64,000 nt of DNA from an uncultured Lachnospiraceae bacterium (GTDB taxonomy: Bacteria > Bacillota > Clostridia > Lachnospirales > Lachnospiraceae), in NCBI GenBank assembly GCA_947625465.1, contig CANQOK010000004.1:1-64000 (forward strand). Reading direction: 5' to 3'. Under the pieces are notes generated by a model. That model was not told the DNA's origin. It saw only the letters and a list, made by a program, of their open reading frames with translations, and did no database searches. A program made the position numbers and the translations under genes. Positions 1-8,038 of the stretch are shown piece after piece (positions within the stretch are counted from its first letter, which is position 1; every line of letters begins with the position of its first letter).

Positions 1-519
1 GGCAGGGAGTTTACGGATTCCCATTATGAACAGATCCTGACGGTGAATTCTGTCTGGATTCTGACGGATCCGCCTGCGGCAGCCAGGAATACAGTAACCC
101 GGTATACATTCCAGCCGGAGAATTTGTATGGGGAGTACGGAGACGGGAAACGGTGCGACCTGATGCGGGTGATTCTGATCGGGCTGCCGAAGGAACTGCC
201 GGATTCGGAGGAGAGTACGCCGCTGATTCGGCTGCTGACGACAATCTTTTCCCTGAAGCTGAGTTTTGTAGAGAAGAAACAGATCTTAACGGAAGAGTTT
301 GGGATCCGAATGAATTCGGAGATAGAAGGGAGGCTAGACGAGATGTGTAATTGGAGTGAAGCAATCGAGCGGGATGCACTGGAGCGCGGTAAGGAATTGA
401 ATCGGCTGGAGAATGCGAGGGAACTGTTGGACGTATTAAGCCCGGAGATCATCGCGCAGAAACTGAAGCTGTCGTTGGAAACTGTACTGGGATTGAGGGC
501 CGGAACGGATAAGGCATAA
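1..519 (+). CDS. Rpn-family recombination-promoting nuclease/putative transposase (C-terminal part)
   Basis: The reading frame is open from the first base, so the true start lies outside the window and only about 172 residues are present. The visible part resembles the C-terminal half of Rpn (PD-(D/E)XK nuclease family transposase) proteins that are abundant in Lachnospiraceae: a beta-rich stretch, then 'LPxELPDSEESTPLIRLLTTIF', then a helical end finishing in a short motif resembling a sigma-type helix (KLSLETVLGLR). The nuclease catalytic core would be upstream and cannot be checked. Family members promote recombination in vitro, and many look domesticated. A hairpin terminator follows the stop. 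The family call is moderately certain because it rests on the characteristic C-terminal half only. Confidence 0.7.
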   Translation, partial: GREFTDSHYEQILTVNSVWILTDPPAAARNTVTRYTFQPENLYGEYGDGKRCDLMRVILIGLPKELPDSEESTPLIRLLTTIFSLKLSFVEKKQILTEEFGIRMNSEIEGRLDEMCNWSEAIERDALERGKELNRLENARELLDVLSPEIIAQKLKLSLETVLGLRAGTDKA

Positions 520-551
520 TCAGATTATTTTTATTGAATACGAAGAAAAAA

Positions 552-600
552 AACGTTGCAGGGCGACTGAAAATTCAGTTGCTTTGTGACGTTTCTTTTT
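552..600 (+). terminator. Rho-independent terminator after the Rpn-family gene
   Basis: A stem with outer arms AACGT/ACGTT and an inner arm CGACTGA paired to TCAGTTG (one G-U pair) is followed by a T-rich run (TTTCTTTTT). It lies 30 bases after the stop and separates this gene from the AT-rich island that follows. Confidence 0.6.
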
Positions 601-626
601 ATATAAAATCACAAAAAATAGTCGTT

Positions 627-657
627 TTCAGACTAAAGAAGTGCATTTTTATATAAT
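627..657 (+). promoter_or_regulatory. Candidate promoter for the LamG gene
   Basis: A perfect TATAAT sits at 652-657. The upstream element is weak (TTCAGA, 19 bases away), so an activator may be needed. Transcription from here would give a leader of roughly 110 bases before the ATG at 775. The leader is AT-rich and matches no riboswitch I recognise. Confidence 0.4.
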
Positions 658-774
658 GTAATATATAGTGGAGAAAGGTATTTACAAGTCTGCCGGAGAA
701 ATAAAAAAGATTATGGCTTTTTACTTTGGCTGGGGTGTAAGATCGAAAAATTATGAAAATATAAGGAGGCAAAC

Positions 775-2052
775 ATGAAAAAGAAATTTTTCAAAAAGGC
801 GTTGTCAGTAACATTGGCAATGTCGATGGTGATGGCGACACCAGTAGTGGTTGGAGCTGAAGAAGCATCAGCAGATTTGAAGACGGGACTGGTTGCAGAG
901 TATTTATTTGATGGTAATTGGAAAGATAATGTTACATCAAAAGAGGCAGAACAATTTGACGCATGGGGTGGTTATTGGACAGGTACAGATACTGATCCCA
1001 AACCTGCTTTAGCAACGGATACAAGCAGAGAGTCTGTTGCCGAATTAAAGGGAATGTGGTGGAATACTGGATATATAAGTTTAGATAAGACATTCCTTAG
1101 TGATTTGGATACCAGCAAGGGTCTTACTGTTACACTTTGGGCTAAAGCAAATAACTCAAAGGCGGAGAATAACAATACAGATGTCGCACAGTCTTTGCTT
1201 AATTTTTGCCTGGGTAACCCTACTGCTAAAGCAGATAGTAATGATGTAGAGGGATGGAGTTTTGTATCCTTAGATGTTAGTTGTGATGCTTGGATCAATG
1301 ATACACAAGGAAACTGGATTGACCGAACTTCTGATACAATGGAATTATCTACTACAGAATGGAAGCAAGTTACAATGATATTAGATGCTGCTAAAAACCA
1401 GGTTGTAGTATATGTAAATGGTGCTATAAAAGCAACCAGAACATTAGGAGGAGGAACAGTAGCTGCTTTATTGGAAAACATTAAGAGTGGGACACAAACA
1501 ATTCGAGTAGGATCTATGACTGCATGGTGGCAGATTTGGGATACAAGAGGTTATATGGATGATATCAGAATCTACAATAAAGCCTTATCCGCAGAAGAAG
1601 TTTCCGCTTTATATGCTCTGGATCCGGATACCTCTGTTACAAAAGAAGAGGAACCCACGATTGTTACCACGATCGGTGCACAGGTAAATACAAACGACCA
1701 AGACTTAGGATTTGTAACCACAATCTCTAAAGAGAATTTTGATGAACTGGGCACAATTACAGATATGGGCGTAATTGTAACCAATCAGAAAGCATCTGCC
1801 GATGGATTAACATTAAATAAAGTTGATAATAAAACGGTTAAGAAAATTCCTACTAAATATGTAACGGATCTGAATAAACTGGATCCTGCAAAAACAGATA
1901 ATGTATACGCTTTTAGAAGCATTATCACAGGCATTACAGATACAGAAAAAGAATTTACCGCAGTACCTTATATCGTTTATACCGATGCAGAAGGAGCATC
2001 TCAGACTGCATATGGCGCTGCCGTTACAAGAAGTATTAGTTCAGCAAAATAA
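775..2052 (+). CDS. Secreted LamG/concanavalin-like domain protein
   Basis: The 425-residue protein starts with a clear signal peptide: Lys-rich start, hydrophobic core, likely cleavage after VVGA-E near residue 29. Residues about 35-285 read as a LamG/concanavalin A-like jelly roll: 'GLVAEYLFDGNWKD' near the start, then 'WKQVTMILDAAKNQVVVYVNG' and 'GYMDDIRIYNKALSAEEV' at the end. The last 130 residues (from about 295) form a second beta-rich module of a kind seen in other clostridial secreted proteins. No LPxTG anchor, membrane anchor or catalytic motif is visible, so it is probably a released or non-covalently held carbohydrate- or matrix-binding protein. The ribosome site AGGAGG lies just before the ATG. 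The gene is visibly AT-richer than its neighbours, which suggests recent transfer. It probably shares a transcript with the 51-residue peptide gene 15 bases downstream. Confidence 0.75.
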   Translation: MKKKFFKKALSVTLAMSMVMATPVVVGAEEASADLKTGLVAEYLFDGNWKDNVTSKEAEQFDAWGGYWTGTDTDPKPALATDTSRESVAELKGMWWNTGYISLDKTFLSDLDTSKGLTVTLWAKANNSKAENNNTDVAQSLLNFCLGNPTAKADSNDVEGWSFVSLDVSCDAWINDTQGNWIDRTSDTMELSTTEWKQVTMILDAAKNQVVVYVNGAIKATRTLGGGTVAALLENIKSGTQTIRVGSMTAWWQIWDTRGYMDDIRIYNKALSAEEVSALYALDPDTSVTKEEEPTIVTTIGAQVNTNDQDLGFVTTISKENFDELGTITDMGVIVTNQKASADGLTLNKVDNKTVKKIPTKYVTDLNKLDPAKTDNVYAFRSIITGITDTEKEFTAVPYIVYTDAEGASQTAYGAAVTRSISSAK

Positions 2053-2067
2053 AATAGGAGGTAGATT

Positions 2068-2223
2068 ATGAAACATACATATACAGCACCCGATGTAGAG
2101 GTGATTGAATTTGAAGTGGAAGATATCATGATGACTTCCGGAATTTCTTATAATGCAGACCTGGCAGGCTGGGATCTGATTGAAGATTCCAAACCGGGCT
2201 GGGGTTCCGTTGAAGATTTCTAA
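2068..2223 (+). CDS. 51-residue acidic peptide of unknown function
   Basis: A short frame with a good AGGAGG site seven bases before its ATG begins 15 bases after the LamG stop, so the two are probably co-transcribed. The product begins MKHTYTAPDVEVIEFEVEDI, an N-terminal pattern (aromatic-x-x-P-[DE]-[VI]-E-[VI]) that I associate with small uncharacterised proteins of Firmicutes. It ends in a Trp/Gly/acid-rich tail with KPGWGSVEDF. There is no signal peptide or membrane segment. The tail shares the tripeptide GWG, preceded by acidic residues, with the end of the next small gene. It could be a precursor peptide or a small cytosolic partner, but nothing shows maturation genes nearby. A strong terminator follows directly. 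Confidence 0.65.
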   Translation: MKHTYTAPDVEVIEFEVEDIMMTSGISYNADLAGWDLIEDSKPGWGSVEDF

Positions 2224-2246
2224 GAGAAATTAAAAGCAAAAAGAAA

Positions 2247-2292
2247 GAGGCTGCTGCACCGTTGAACATCATGTTGCAGCAGCCTCATTTTT
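2247..2292 (+). terminator. Strong Rho-independent terminator
   Basis: A perfect 12-base inverted repeat (GAGGCTGCTGCA at 2247-2258, TGCAGCAGCCTC at 2275-2286) with a 16-base loop is followed by ATTTTT. It ends the LamG/51-residue transcript and lies 22 bases before the start of the next small gene. Confidence 0.85.
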
Positions 2293-2313
2293 ATGGATTT
2301 TAGGGAGATTCCT

Positions 2314-2538
2314 ATGAAAAAAAATATCGTTAAAATAATTGTGGCGATCCTGTTGGCTGCATTGATTATAATTGGCTATCTCTATATCAGTAAAAATAAT
2401 TATGAAAAAGCCGATCTGTCGGAAACAAAATCCACACAGGAGGAAACCCTGACGTGGAAAGAAATCACAACCACGCAGCCAACTGTCTATGTGGAAGAAA
2501 ATATTCCGGATAACGAAGGCTGGGGACCGATCAAATGA
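2314..2538 (+). CDS. 74-residue single-pass membrane peptide of unknown function
   Basis: I chose the ATG at 2314 because GGGAG lies just before it; an in-frame ATG at 2293 falls inside the terminator tail. The product has a Lys-rich start, one hydrophobic segment (about residues 6-25), then a Thr/Glu-rich outer part ending in PDNEGWGPIK. It is probably anchored in the membrane with the tail outside. The C-terminal GWG echoes the tail of the preceding 51-residue peptide, so the two may be related or bind the same partner (inference). It is transcribed either by read-through or from an unseen promoter. Its 3' end converges with the minus-strand hydrolase gene. Confidence 0.55.
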   Translation: MKKNIVKIIVAILLAALIIIGYLYISKNNYEKADLSETKSTQEETLTWKEITTTQPTVYVEENIPDNEGWGPIK

Positions 2539-2556
2539 TTCCGGATTAAAAAAGCC

Positions 2557-3486
2557 TTATGCGTTACAGATTCGGTCCATGATCACCAGCATATCGTCCA
2601 TGACCTGTTCCTTGATGGGCTCATTCAGCAGTTCATGCCGCATGTTCGGATACAGGTGCGAGGTAACATGTTCGTAGCCGACCTCGGTCATCAGATTGAC
2701 CGCGTCATAAAAGTGCTTGTCATCGTTCCGGCATGGATCCTCGGCGCCGGACATAAAATGAATCGGCAGAGCGGGATTTGTCACCTGCCAGTTGTCCTTG
2801 CTGTAGACGGTACCCATCAGATTCATCAGGCTGTAGTAGCCGTTTAGCGTAAAAGCAAAACCGCACATGGGATCCGCTTCAAAGGCCTCTACAACAGCCG
2901 GATCGGTACACAGCCAGGAGTCTGCAGCCGTTTGTTCCGTTTTCTTTTTAAAGGGACTGTCAAAACTGCCGGAAACCAGATTCTGTACGAAAGTACTGTG
3001 GTAACGCCAGCCTTTTTTCTTCGCCATGATTGCAATCAGACGTTTGCCGGCAGCACTGGCCGGATTGTTGGACGGACAGCCGCAGACAAACAGACCGTCT
3101 ATCGTATCGTCATGCTGCTTGGTATAAGCGCGCACGATCAGCGAGCCCATACTGTGCCCGAACAGAATGAGCGGCAATCCGGGGAAATCCTGCCGCAGAC
3201 GGCAGACTGTCTTATAGACGTCGCTGACAAATCGCTTGTCGCCGTGCGTGCCGAAGTAGCCGCGATCCGCTTCCGTTTTGGCACGTTCACCGTGTCCGCG
3301 CAGATCGCTGATGGCACAGATATATTCGTGTGCCGCAAAGTAAGAAAGCACGTGTTGATAACGCTCCTTGCGCTCCCCCATGCCGTGAACCAGCAGCAGG
3401 ATACCGCGGGGCGTCTGTTCCGGCGCCGGAAGCGCCAGCAAAGTCGCATTCTTTGCATAGTATGAGATCAATTCGTTTCTCTCCAT
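2557..3486 (-). CDS. Alpha/beta hydrolase, monoacylglycerol lipase/lysophospholipase type
   Basis: The 309-residue protein has the Hydrolase_4 (serine aminopeptidase S33) layout. The oxyanion strand reads 'LLLVHGMGERKERY', the nucleophile elbow is GHSMGS (Ser112), an acid follows at 'SGAEDP', and the histidine lies in 'NMRHELLNE' near the end. These are the hallmarks of monoglyceride lipase-like enzymes that cleave acyl esters; the actual substrate is unknown. There is no signal peptide, so it should be cytosolic. It is the last gene of a minus-strand operon, with only four bases separating it from the PHP gene upstream. Confidence 0.85.
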   Translation of the reverse strand: MERNELISYYAKNATLLALPAPEQTPRGILLLVHGMGERKERYQHVLSYFAAHEYICAISDLRGHGERAKTEADRGYFGTHGDKRFVSDVYKTVCRLRQDFPGLPLILFGHSMGSLIVRAYTKQHDDTIDGLFVCGCPSNNPASAAGKRLIAIMAKKKGWRYHSTFVQNLVSGSFDSPFKKKTEQTAADSWLCTDPAVVEAFEADPMCGFAFTLNGYYSLMNLMGTVYSKDNWQVTNPALPIHFMSGAEDPCRNDDKHFYDAVNLMTEVGYEHVTSHLYPNMRHELLNEPIKEQVMDDMLVIMDRICNA

Positions 3487-3490
3487 TTAT

Positions 3491-4360
3491 TTATTCATCC
3501 TCCTTTGAAAATGGAAATGGGTACAATTCTTTGGGAATCCGCAGATTCCCCTTTCCTGTCATTAGATCAATATCCGGCTTATTGCTGCCGTGGAAATCAG
3601 AACCGCCGCTGGGGAACAGATGATATTTTTCCGCCAAAGATTTAACAAAGGCGGTCTCCTCCTCGGAATACGTGGAGTAGTAGACTTCAATCCCCTCTGC
3701 GCCGCAGGCCGCGAGCTCCGCAGTCAGAGCGTCGATCTGCGCGCGGTTTAATTTGGTATACAGCATCGGGTGCGCCAGAACCGGATGCCCGCCCGCTCCT
3801 AAGATCAGCGAAATGCCTTCCTTCGGAGTCAGCAGTCTTCTGGGGACATAGCAGGGACAGCCCGGATTTAAGTATTTCTGAAAGGCTTCCTCTTTTGTTG
3901 CCACATAGCCGTGGTCTGCAAGAAACCGGGCATAATGAGCACGGGTCACAGCGGCGCCCGGATATAACGCGCGGATTTCTTCCTCCGTGATTGAGAACCC
4001 GGCTTCCTGCATGCGCCGGATCATCTTGGAATTCCGCTCCTCCCGGATCCGCCGGCATTCCTGCAGCTGTCCGACAAAGGAAGCGCTGCGGTAATCCACG
4101 CCCAGTCCTACAATATGCACATCAAAAGAAATATCCGCAATCGCGTACCGGCAGGATAATTCCACGCCGGGAATTATGCGGACAGCGGCGTGCAGCTTTG
4201 CTTTGGCGGCATATGCGGCAGAAAGTCCGTCAATAGAGTCATGGTCTGTCAGCGCAAACGCGTACAGCCCTTTTGCCTCTGCGTAAGCCACCAGTTCTTC
4301 CGGGGTAAAGGTTCCGTCGGAAGCGTTGGAATGTACATGTAGATCGATATAATCTGCCAT
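3491..4360 (-). CDS. PHP-domain phosphoesterase (RNase AM/YciV-like)
   Basis: The N-terminus carries the PHP signature DLHVHSNASDGTFTPEEL followed by 'ALTDHDSIDGL'. Later metal-ligand motifs 'VLAHPM' and 'SGGSDFHG' complete the trinuclear metal site. The length of 289 residues matches the YciV/RnaAM group, whose characterised members hydrolyse 3',5'-nucleoside bisphosphates or trim RNA 5' ends. The substrate here is inferred only at group level. It lies between an ABC-F ATPase and a lipase-like hydrolase in one minus-strand operon. Confidence 0.85.
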   Translation of the reverse strand: MADYIDLHVHSNASDGTFTPEELVAYAEAKGLYAFALTDHDSIDGLSAAYAAKAKLHAAVRIIPGVELSCRYAIADISFDVHIVGLGVDYRSASFVGQLQECRRIREERNSKMIRRMQEAGFSITEEEIRALYPGAAVTRAHYARFLADHGYVATKEEAFQKYLNPGCPCYVPRRLLTPKEGISLILGAGGHPVLAHPMLYTKLNRAQIDALTAELAACGAEGIEVYYSTYSEEETAFVKSLAEKYHLFPSGGSDFHGSNKPDIDLMTGKGNLRIPKELYPFPFSKEDE

Positions 4361-4383
4361 TCGAGTTTTGCCTTTCTGTATCG

Positions 4384-6009
4384 TTATTCTTCCGTGTCGC
4401 TGACGATGATCTGCCGTTTTCTCGCCATCTCATCACTTTCCAGATACTCGTCATACGTTGTGATCTTATCGATCAGCTGCCCGTTTACAATTTCCATGAT
4501 CCGGTTGGCCGTGGTCTGTACAAACTGATGGTCCCGGCAGGAGAACAGGATCACGCCCGGAAATTTGATCAGGCCGTTATTCAGCGCGGTAATGGACTCC
4601 ATATCCAGATGGTCCGTCGGCTCGTCCAGGATCAGACAGTTTGCGCCGGAAATCATCATTTTCGACAGCAGACAACGTACCTTCTCACCGCCGGAGAGTA
4701 CCCGGACTTTTTTCACGCCGTCGTCGCCGGCAAACAGCATACGTCCCAGGAAGCCCCGGACATAGGTGACTTCCTTGATCTCGGAATATCCGGTCAGCCA
4801 TTCTACAATGGTGTCGTCCCGGTCAAATTCGGCGGTACTGTCCTTCGGGAAATAGGCCTGGGAAGTGGTAACGCCCCATTTGTAATGGCCGGAATCCGGT
4901 TCCAGCTCTCCGGTCAGAATCTTAAACAGCGTGGTCTTTGCCAGTTCGTTGCTGCCGACAAACGCTACTTTATCGTCATGATTCAGGATAAAGGAAACAT
5001 CGTCCAGCACCTTTACCCCGTCAATGGTCTTGCTGATATGTTCGACCGTCAGCACTTCATTGCCGATCTCGCGGTTGGGGCGAAAATCGATATACGGGTA
5101 TTTCCGGCTGGAAGGCTTGATCTCGTCCAGTTCAATTTTCTCCAATGCCCGTTTCCGGGAAGTTGCCTGCTTGGATTTGGAAGCGTTGGCGGAGAAGCGC
5201 TGAATGAATTCCTGCAGTTCCTTGATCTTCTCTTCTTTCTTCCGGTTTGCCTCTTTCATCTGTTTGATCAGCAGTTGGCTGGATTCATACCAGAAATCGT
5301 AGTTACCGGCGTACAGCTGGATCTTGGCATAATCGATATCCGCAATGTGCGTACATACCTTATTTAAGAAATAACGGTCGTGGGAAACCACGATCACGGT
5401 ATTGTTAAAATTGATCAGAAATTCTTCGAGCCACGCGATAGCGTCCAGATCCAGATGGTTGGTGGGCTCGTCTAAGAGCAGAATGTCCGGATTGCCGAAC
5501 AGAGCCTGCGCAAGCAGTACCTTAACCTTCAGGGAACCGTTCAGGTCTCCCATCAGATTGTAATGCAGTTCGGAAGGGACGCCCAGACCGTTTAACAGTA
5601 CGGCGGCGTCGGATTCCGCTTCCCAGCCGTTCATATTGGCAAATTCTTCTTCCAGCCGGCCTGCCTGAATGCCGTCCTCCTCGCTGAAATCCGGTTTCGC
5701 GTAAATCGCGTCCTTTTCCTGCATGATCTCATACAGACGGGCGTTGCCCATAATGACGGTATCCAGCACCGGATAGGTGTCGTATTTAAAATGATCCTGC
5801 TGTAAAAAGGACAGACGCTGACCGGGCGTCATGCTGATCTCTCCCTTAGTCGGTTCCAGTTCTCCCGATAAAATCTTTAAAAATGTGGACTTTCCCGCAC
5901 CGTTGGCGCCGATCAGTCCGTAACAGTTTCCTTCCGTAAATTTAATATTCACATCTTCAAATAACGCTTTCTTTCCGATTCGCAATGTAACATTATTTGC
6001 ACTGATCAT
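4384..6009 (-). CDS. ABC-F family ATPase (YbiT/YkpA type)
   Basis: This soluble protein of 541 residues has two ABC nucleotide-binding domains and no membrane segments. The first Walker A reads GANGAGKST and the first Walker B region LLLDEPTNHLDLDAIAWLE. A charged linker of the ABC-F type (KKEEKIKELQEFIQRF) follows. The second domain has GSNELAKTT, a degenerate Walker A in which the second Gly and Gly-Lys context are altered, and LILDEPTDHLDMES. The opening MISANNVTLRIGKKALFEDV closely follows the YbiT subgroup. ABC-F proteins bind the ribosomal E site and modulate translation. I chose the ATG at 6009 because AGGAGG precedes it by a normal distance. It is the first gene of the minus-strand operon. 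Confidence 0.9.
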   Translation of the reverse strand: MISANNVTLRIGKKALFEDVNIKFTEGNCYGLIGANGAGKSTFLKILSGELEPTKGEISMTPGQRLSFLQQDHFKYDTYPVLDTVIMGNARLYEIMQEKDAIYAKPDFSEEDGIQAGRLEEEFANMNGWEAESDAAVLLNGLGVPSELHYNLMGDLNGSLKVKVLLAQALFGNPDILLLDEPTNHLDLDAIAWLEEFLINFNNTVIVVSHDRYFLNKVCTHIADIDYAKIQLYAGNYDFWYESSQLLIKQMKEANRKKEEKIKELQEFIQRFSANASKSKQATSRKRALEKIELDEIKPSSRKYPYIDFRPNREIGNEVLTVEHISKTIDGVKVLDDVSFILNHDDKVAFVGSNELAKTTLFKILTGELEPDSGHYKWGVTTSQAYFPKDSTAEFDRDDTIVEWLTGYSEIKEVTYVRGFLGRMLFAGDDGVKKVRVLSGGEKVRCLLSKMMISGANCLILDEPTDHLDMESITALNNGLIKFPGVILFSCRDHQFVQTTANRIMEIVNGQLIDKITTYDEYLESDEMARKRQIIVSDTEE

Positions 6010-6041
6010 AATGAAACCTCCTGAAATTCCGTTCTTCCATG

Positions 6042-6071
6042 ATTCTATCATTACTCCGCAGTATTTGTAAA
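6042..6071 (-). promoter_or_regulatory. Promoter of the ABC-F operon
   Basis: On the minus strand TTTACA (6066-6071) and TAGAAT (6042-6047) are separated by 18 bases, giving a short leader before the ATG at 6009. It diverges from the GH13-like promoter. Confidence 0.6.
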
Positions 6072-6106
6072 CAACAAATCTGCATGAAATTTTATAAAGA
6101 TTATGG

Positions 6107-6135
6107 TTGTGCTTGTTTCTGATTTCGTTTATACT
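6107..6135 (+). promoter_or_regulatory. Promoter of the GH13-like/TraX operon
   Basis: TTGTGC (6107-6112) and TATACT (6130-6135) are separated by 17 bases. Their position shows that an upstream in-frame start near 6107 cannot be the true one. Confidence 0.55.
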
Positions 6136-6211
6136 GAAAGCAAAGCGAGAATGGATTGGAACGGGGTTTAGAGGCCAATTACAGATGCAGACGACAGGAA
6201 TGGTGAGGAAA

Positions 6212-8038
6212 ATGCGAAAAAATCAGAAGCAGCTGCGGATATCCGTGGGGAATCCGCTGGTACCCGGGATTTACAGAAGGGGAGACGGCATCAATATCGT
6301 ATTGCACGAGACCGGAGACGTTCCCTGTTCAGTCGTATTGTTTAATCCGGAAAGCAAAAAAGAAGTGTATCGGATCCCGTTTCGCCGGGAAATGATATTT
6401 GGACATGTGAAAGCCATGTATATAGAGGGAATGCAGCCGGAGGACTATAATTATGCGTTTTGTGTAAACGGCGTGATTATGGCCGACGCTTACGCGGTCA
6501 GCATTCGCGGAACGGAAAAATGGGGAGAGGCATTGGCGGAGCCGGTGATCGGCAGAGTCCCAAGACGGGATTTTGACTGGGAAGGGGATACGCCGCTGGA
6601 ACGCCCATATGAAGACACGATTATTTACCGCCTGCATGTGCGCGGATTCACGAAGGACAGTACGTCAAAGGTGAAGAAGAAGGGCACGTTTGCGGGGATC
6701 ATGGAGAAGATCCCGTATCTGAAGGAACTGGGGATTACCATGGTAGAACTGATGCCGGCTTATGATTTTCGTGAGGTTCAGCCGGTTCAGGCGGTTTCAC
6801 CCTTTGCCGGAGGACAGGATCCGGCTCCGAGAATCAATTTCTGGGGTTATGCGCCGGGGAATTATTTTGTACCGAAGGCGTCTTATGCGGCGGATGCAGA
6901 GCATCCGAGTACGGAATTTCGGGAATTGGTAAAGGCGCTTCATAAAAACGGGATTGAACTCTGTATGGAATTTTATTTCCAACAGAATGTGCCGCCCGAT
7001 TATATTATGGACTGTTTAAGAAGATGGGTATTGGATTATCATGTGGACGGCCTGCACGTTTCCGCGGATGAAGTTGCCATGCGGATGCTGGAGCAGGATC
7101 CGATCCTCGCGCATACCAAGCTGATCGGCTGGGGAATGCGGGGCGGACCGGAAGAACGGGTGCAGAACCGGCATGTAGCAAGCTATGATCCCGGGTTTAT
7201 GACGCATGCCAGACAGCTTTTAAAGGGAGACGAAGGACAGACCGGCATTATGGCGGAATATCTGTATAAACAGCCGGATGAGAAAGCGTCGATCCACTAT
7301 ATTTCCAACCATGGAACCTTTACGCTGTACGATCTGGTTTCATATGACCGGAAGCACAATGAAGACAATGGGGAACAGAACCGGGACGGTGAGAATTATA
7401 ACTATAGCTGGAATTGCGGAGAGGAAGGTCCGTCAAAAAAGAAACGGGTATTGACGCTGCGGATGCGCCAGATCAAAAACGCGCTCTGCATGCTGTTCTG
7501 CGGGCAGGCGGTACCCATGCTTTATGCGGGAGATGAGTGGTGCAATTCCCAGAAGGGCAACAATAACCCATATTGTCAGGATAACCCTGTGGGCTGGGTG
7601 AACTGGAATCAGACGAAGTTTAATAAAGAGATCTTTGAATTTACAAAACAGCTGATCGCGTTCCGGAAGGCGCATCCGATCCTGCATATGCGCAGACCGA
7701 TGGAAATGAGCGATTATCACGCTTACGGGCTGCCGGATCTGTCCTTTCACAGCAATACGCCGTGGTATGGAGATTTTAATCCGGTAAACCGGCATTTCGG
7801 ACTGCTGTACTGCGGGCAATACGCGCAGTTAGAGAATAAACCGGCGGATAACGACATCTATCTGGCCTGGAATCTGTACTGGGAGGCGCAGGGATTTGAA
7901 CTGCCGTCCCCTGTGGAGCAGGGAGAGTGGAAGATCGCCGCTGCCACCGATCAGGGGGCAGAGATTACGGAGAACCGGAGTCTTATGGTGCCGCCGCGTT
8001 CGGTTGTAATCCTGATATCGGAACGGGGGAAGGCATGA
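6212..8038 (+). CDS. GH13 isoamylase/GlgX-like protein without catalytic residues (probable pseudoenzyme)
   Basis: The fold is that of a glycogen-debranching GH13 enzyme. An N-terminal CBM48-like sandwich is followed by a TIM barrel, and the stretch 'DLVSYDRKHNEDNGEQNRDG' through 'GDEWCNSQKGNNNPYCQDN' tracks GlgX closely. Yet every catalytic motif is changed. Region I (normally DVVxNH) reads MEFYFQ. Region II (GFRFD) reads GLHVS, putting Ser284 where the nucleophile Asp belongs and His282 for Arg. Region III (LIAEPW) reads LIGWGM with no Glu. Region IV (NHD) reads NHG (Gly368). It is therefore probably non-hydrolytic, perhaps an alpha-glucan-binding or scaffold protein (inference). The start is uncertain: ATG at 6212 follows GTGAGG, and ATGs at 6185 and 6200 are in frame. 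The stop overlaps the TraX start. Confidence 0.85.
   Translation: MRKNQKQLRISVGNPLVPGIYRRGDGINIVLHETGDVPCSVVLFNPESKKEVYRIPFRREMIFGHVKAMYIEGMQPEDYNYAFCVNGVIMADAYAVSIRGTEKWGEALAEPVIGRVPRRDFDWEGDTPLERPYEDTIIYRLHVRGFTKDSTSKVKKKGTFAGIMEKIPYLKELGITMVELMPAYDFREVQPVQAVSPFAGGQDPAPRINFWGYAPGNYFVPKASYAADAEHPSTEFRELVKALHKNGIELCMEFYFQQNVPPDYIMDCLRRWVLDYHVDGLHVSADEVAMRMLEQDPILAHTKLIGWGMRGGPEERVQNRHVASYDPGFMTHARQLLKGDEGQTGIMAEYLYKQPDEKASIHYISNHGTFTLYDLVSYDRKHNEDNGEQNRDGENYNYSWNCGEEGPSKKKRVLTLRMRQIKNALCMLFCGQAVPMLYAGDEWCNSQKGNNNPYCQDNPVGWVNWNQTKFNKEIFEFTKQLIAFRKAHPILHMRRPMEMSDYHAYGLPDLSFHSNTPWYGDFNPVNRHFGLLYCGQYAQLENKPADNDIYLAWNLYWEAQGFELPSPVEQGEWKIAAATDQGAEITENRSLMVPPRSVVILISERGKA

Noticed and set aside
1..519. 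Active insertion sequence at the left edge
   Set aside because: The family name includes 'putative transposase', but no terminal inverted repeats or target duplication can be seen and the gene is truncated by the window edge.
661..774. Possible riboswitch in the LamG leader
   Set aside because: The AT-rich leader does not show the conserved cores of cyclic-di-GMP, SAM, TPP, glycine or other classes that I can recognise; only weak local pairing is visible.
4528..5367. Plus-strand open frame of about 280 codons opposite the ABC-F gene
   Set aside because: Antisense shadow of a conserved ATPase; composition and lack of a start signal argue against it being real.
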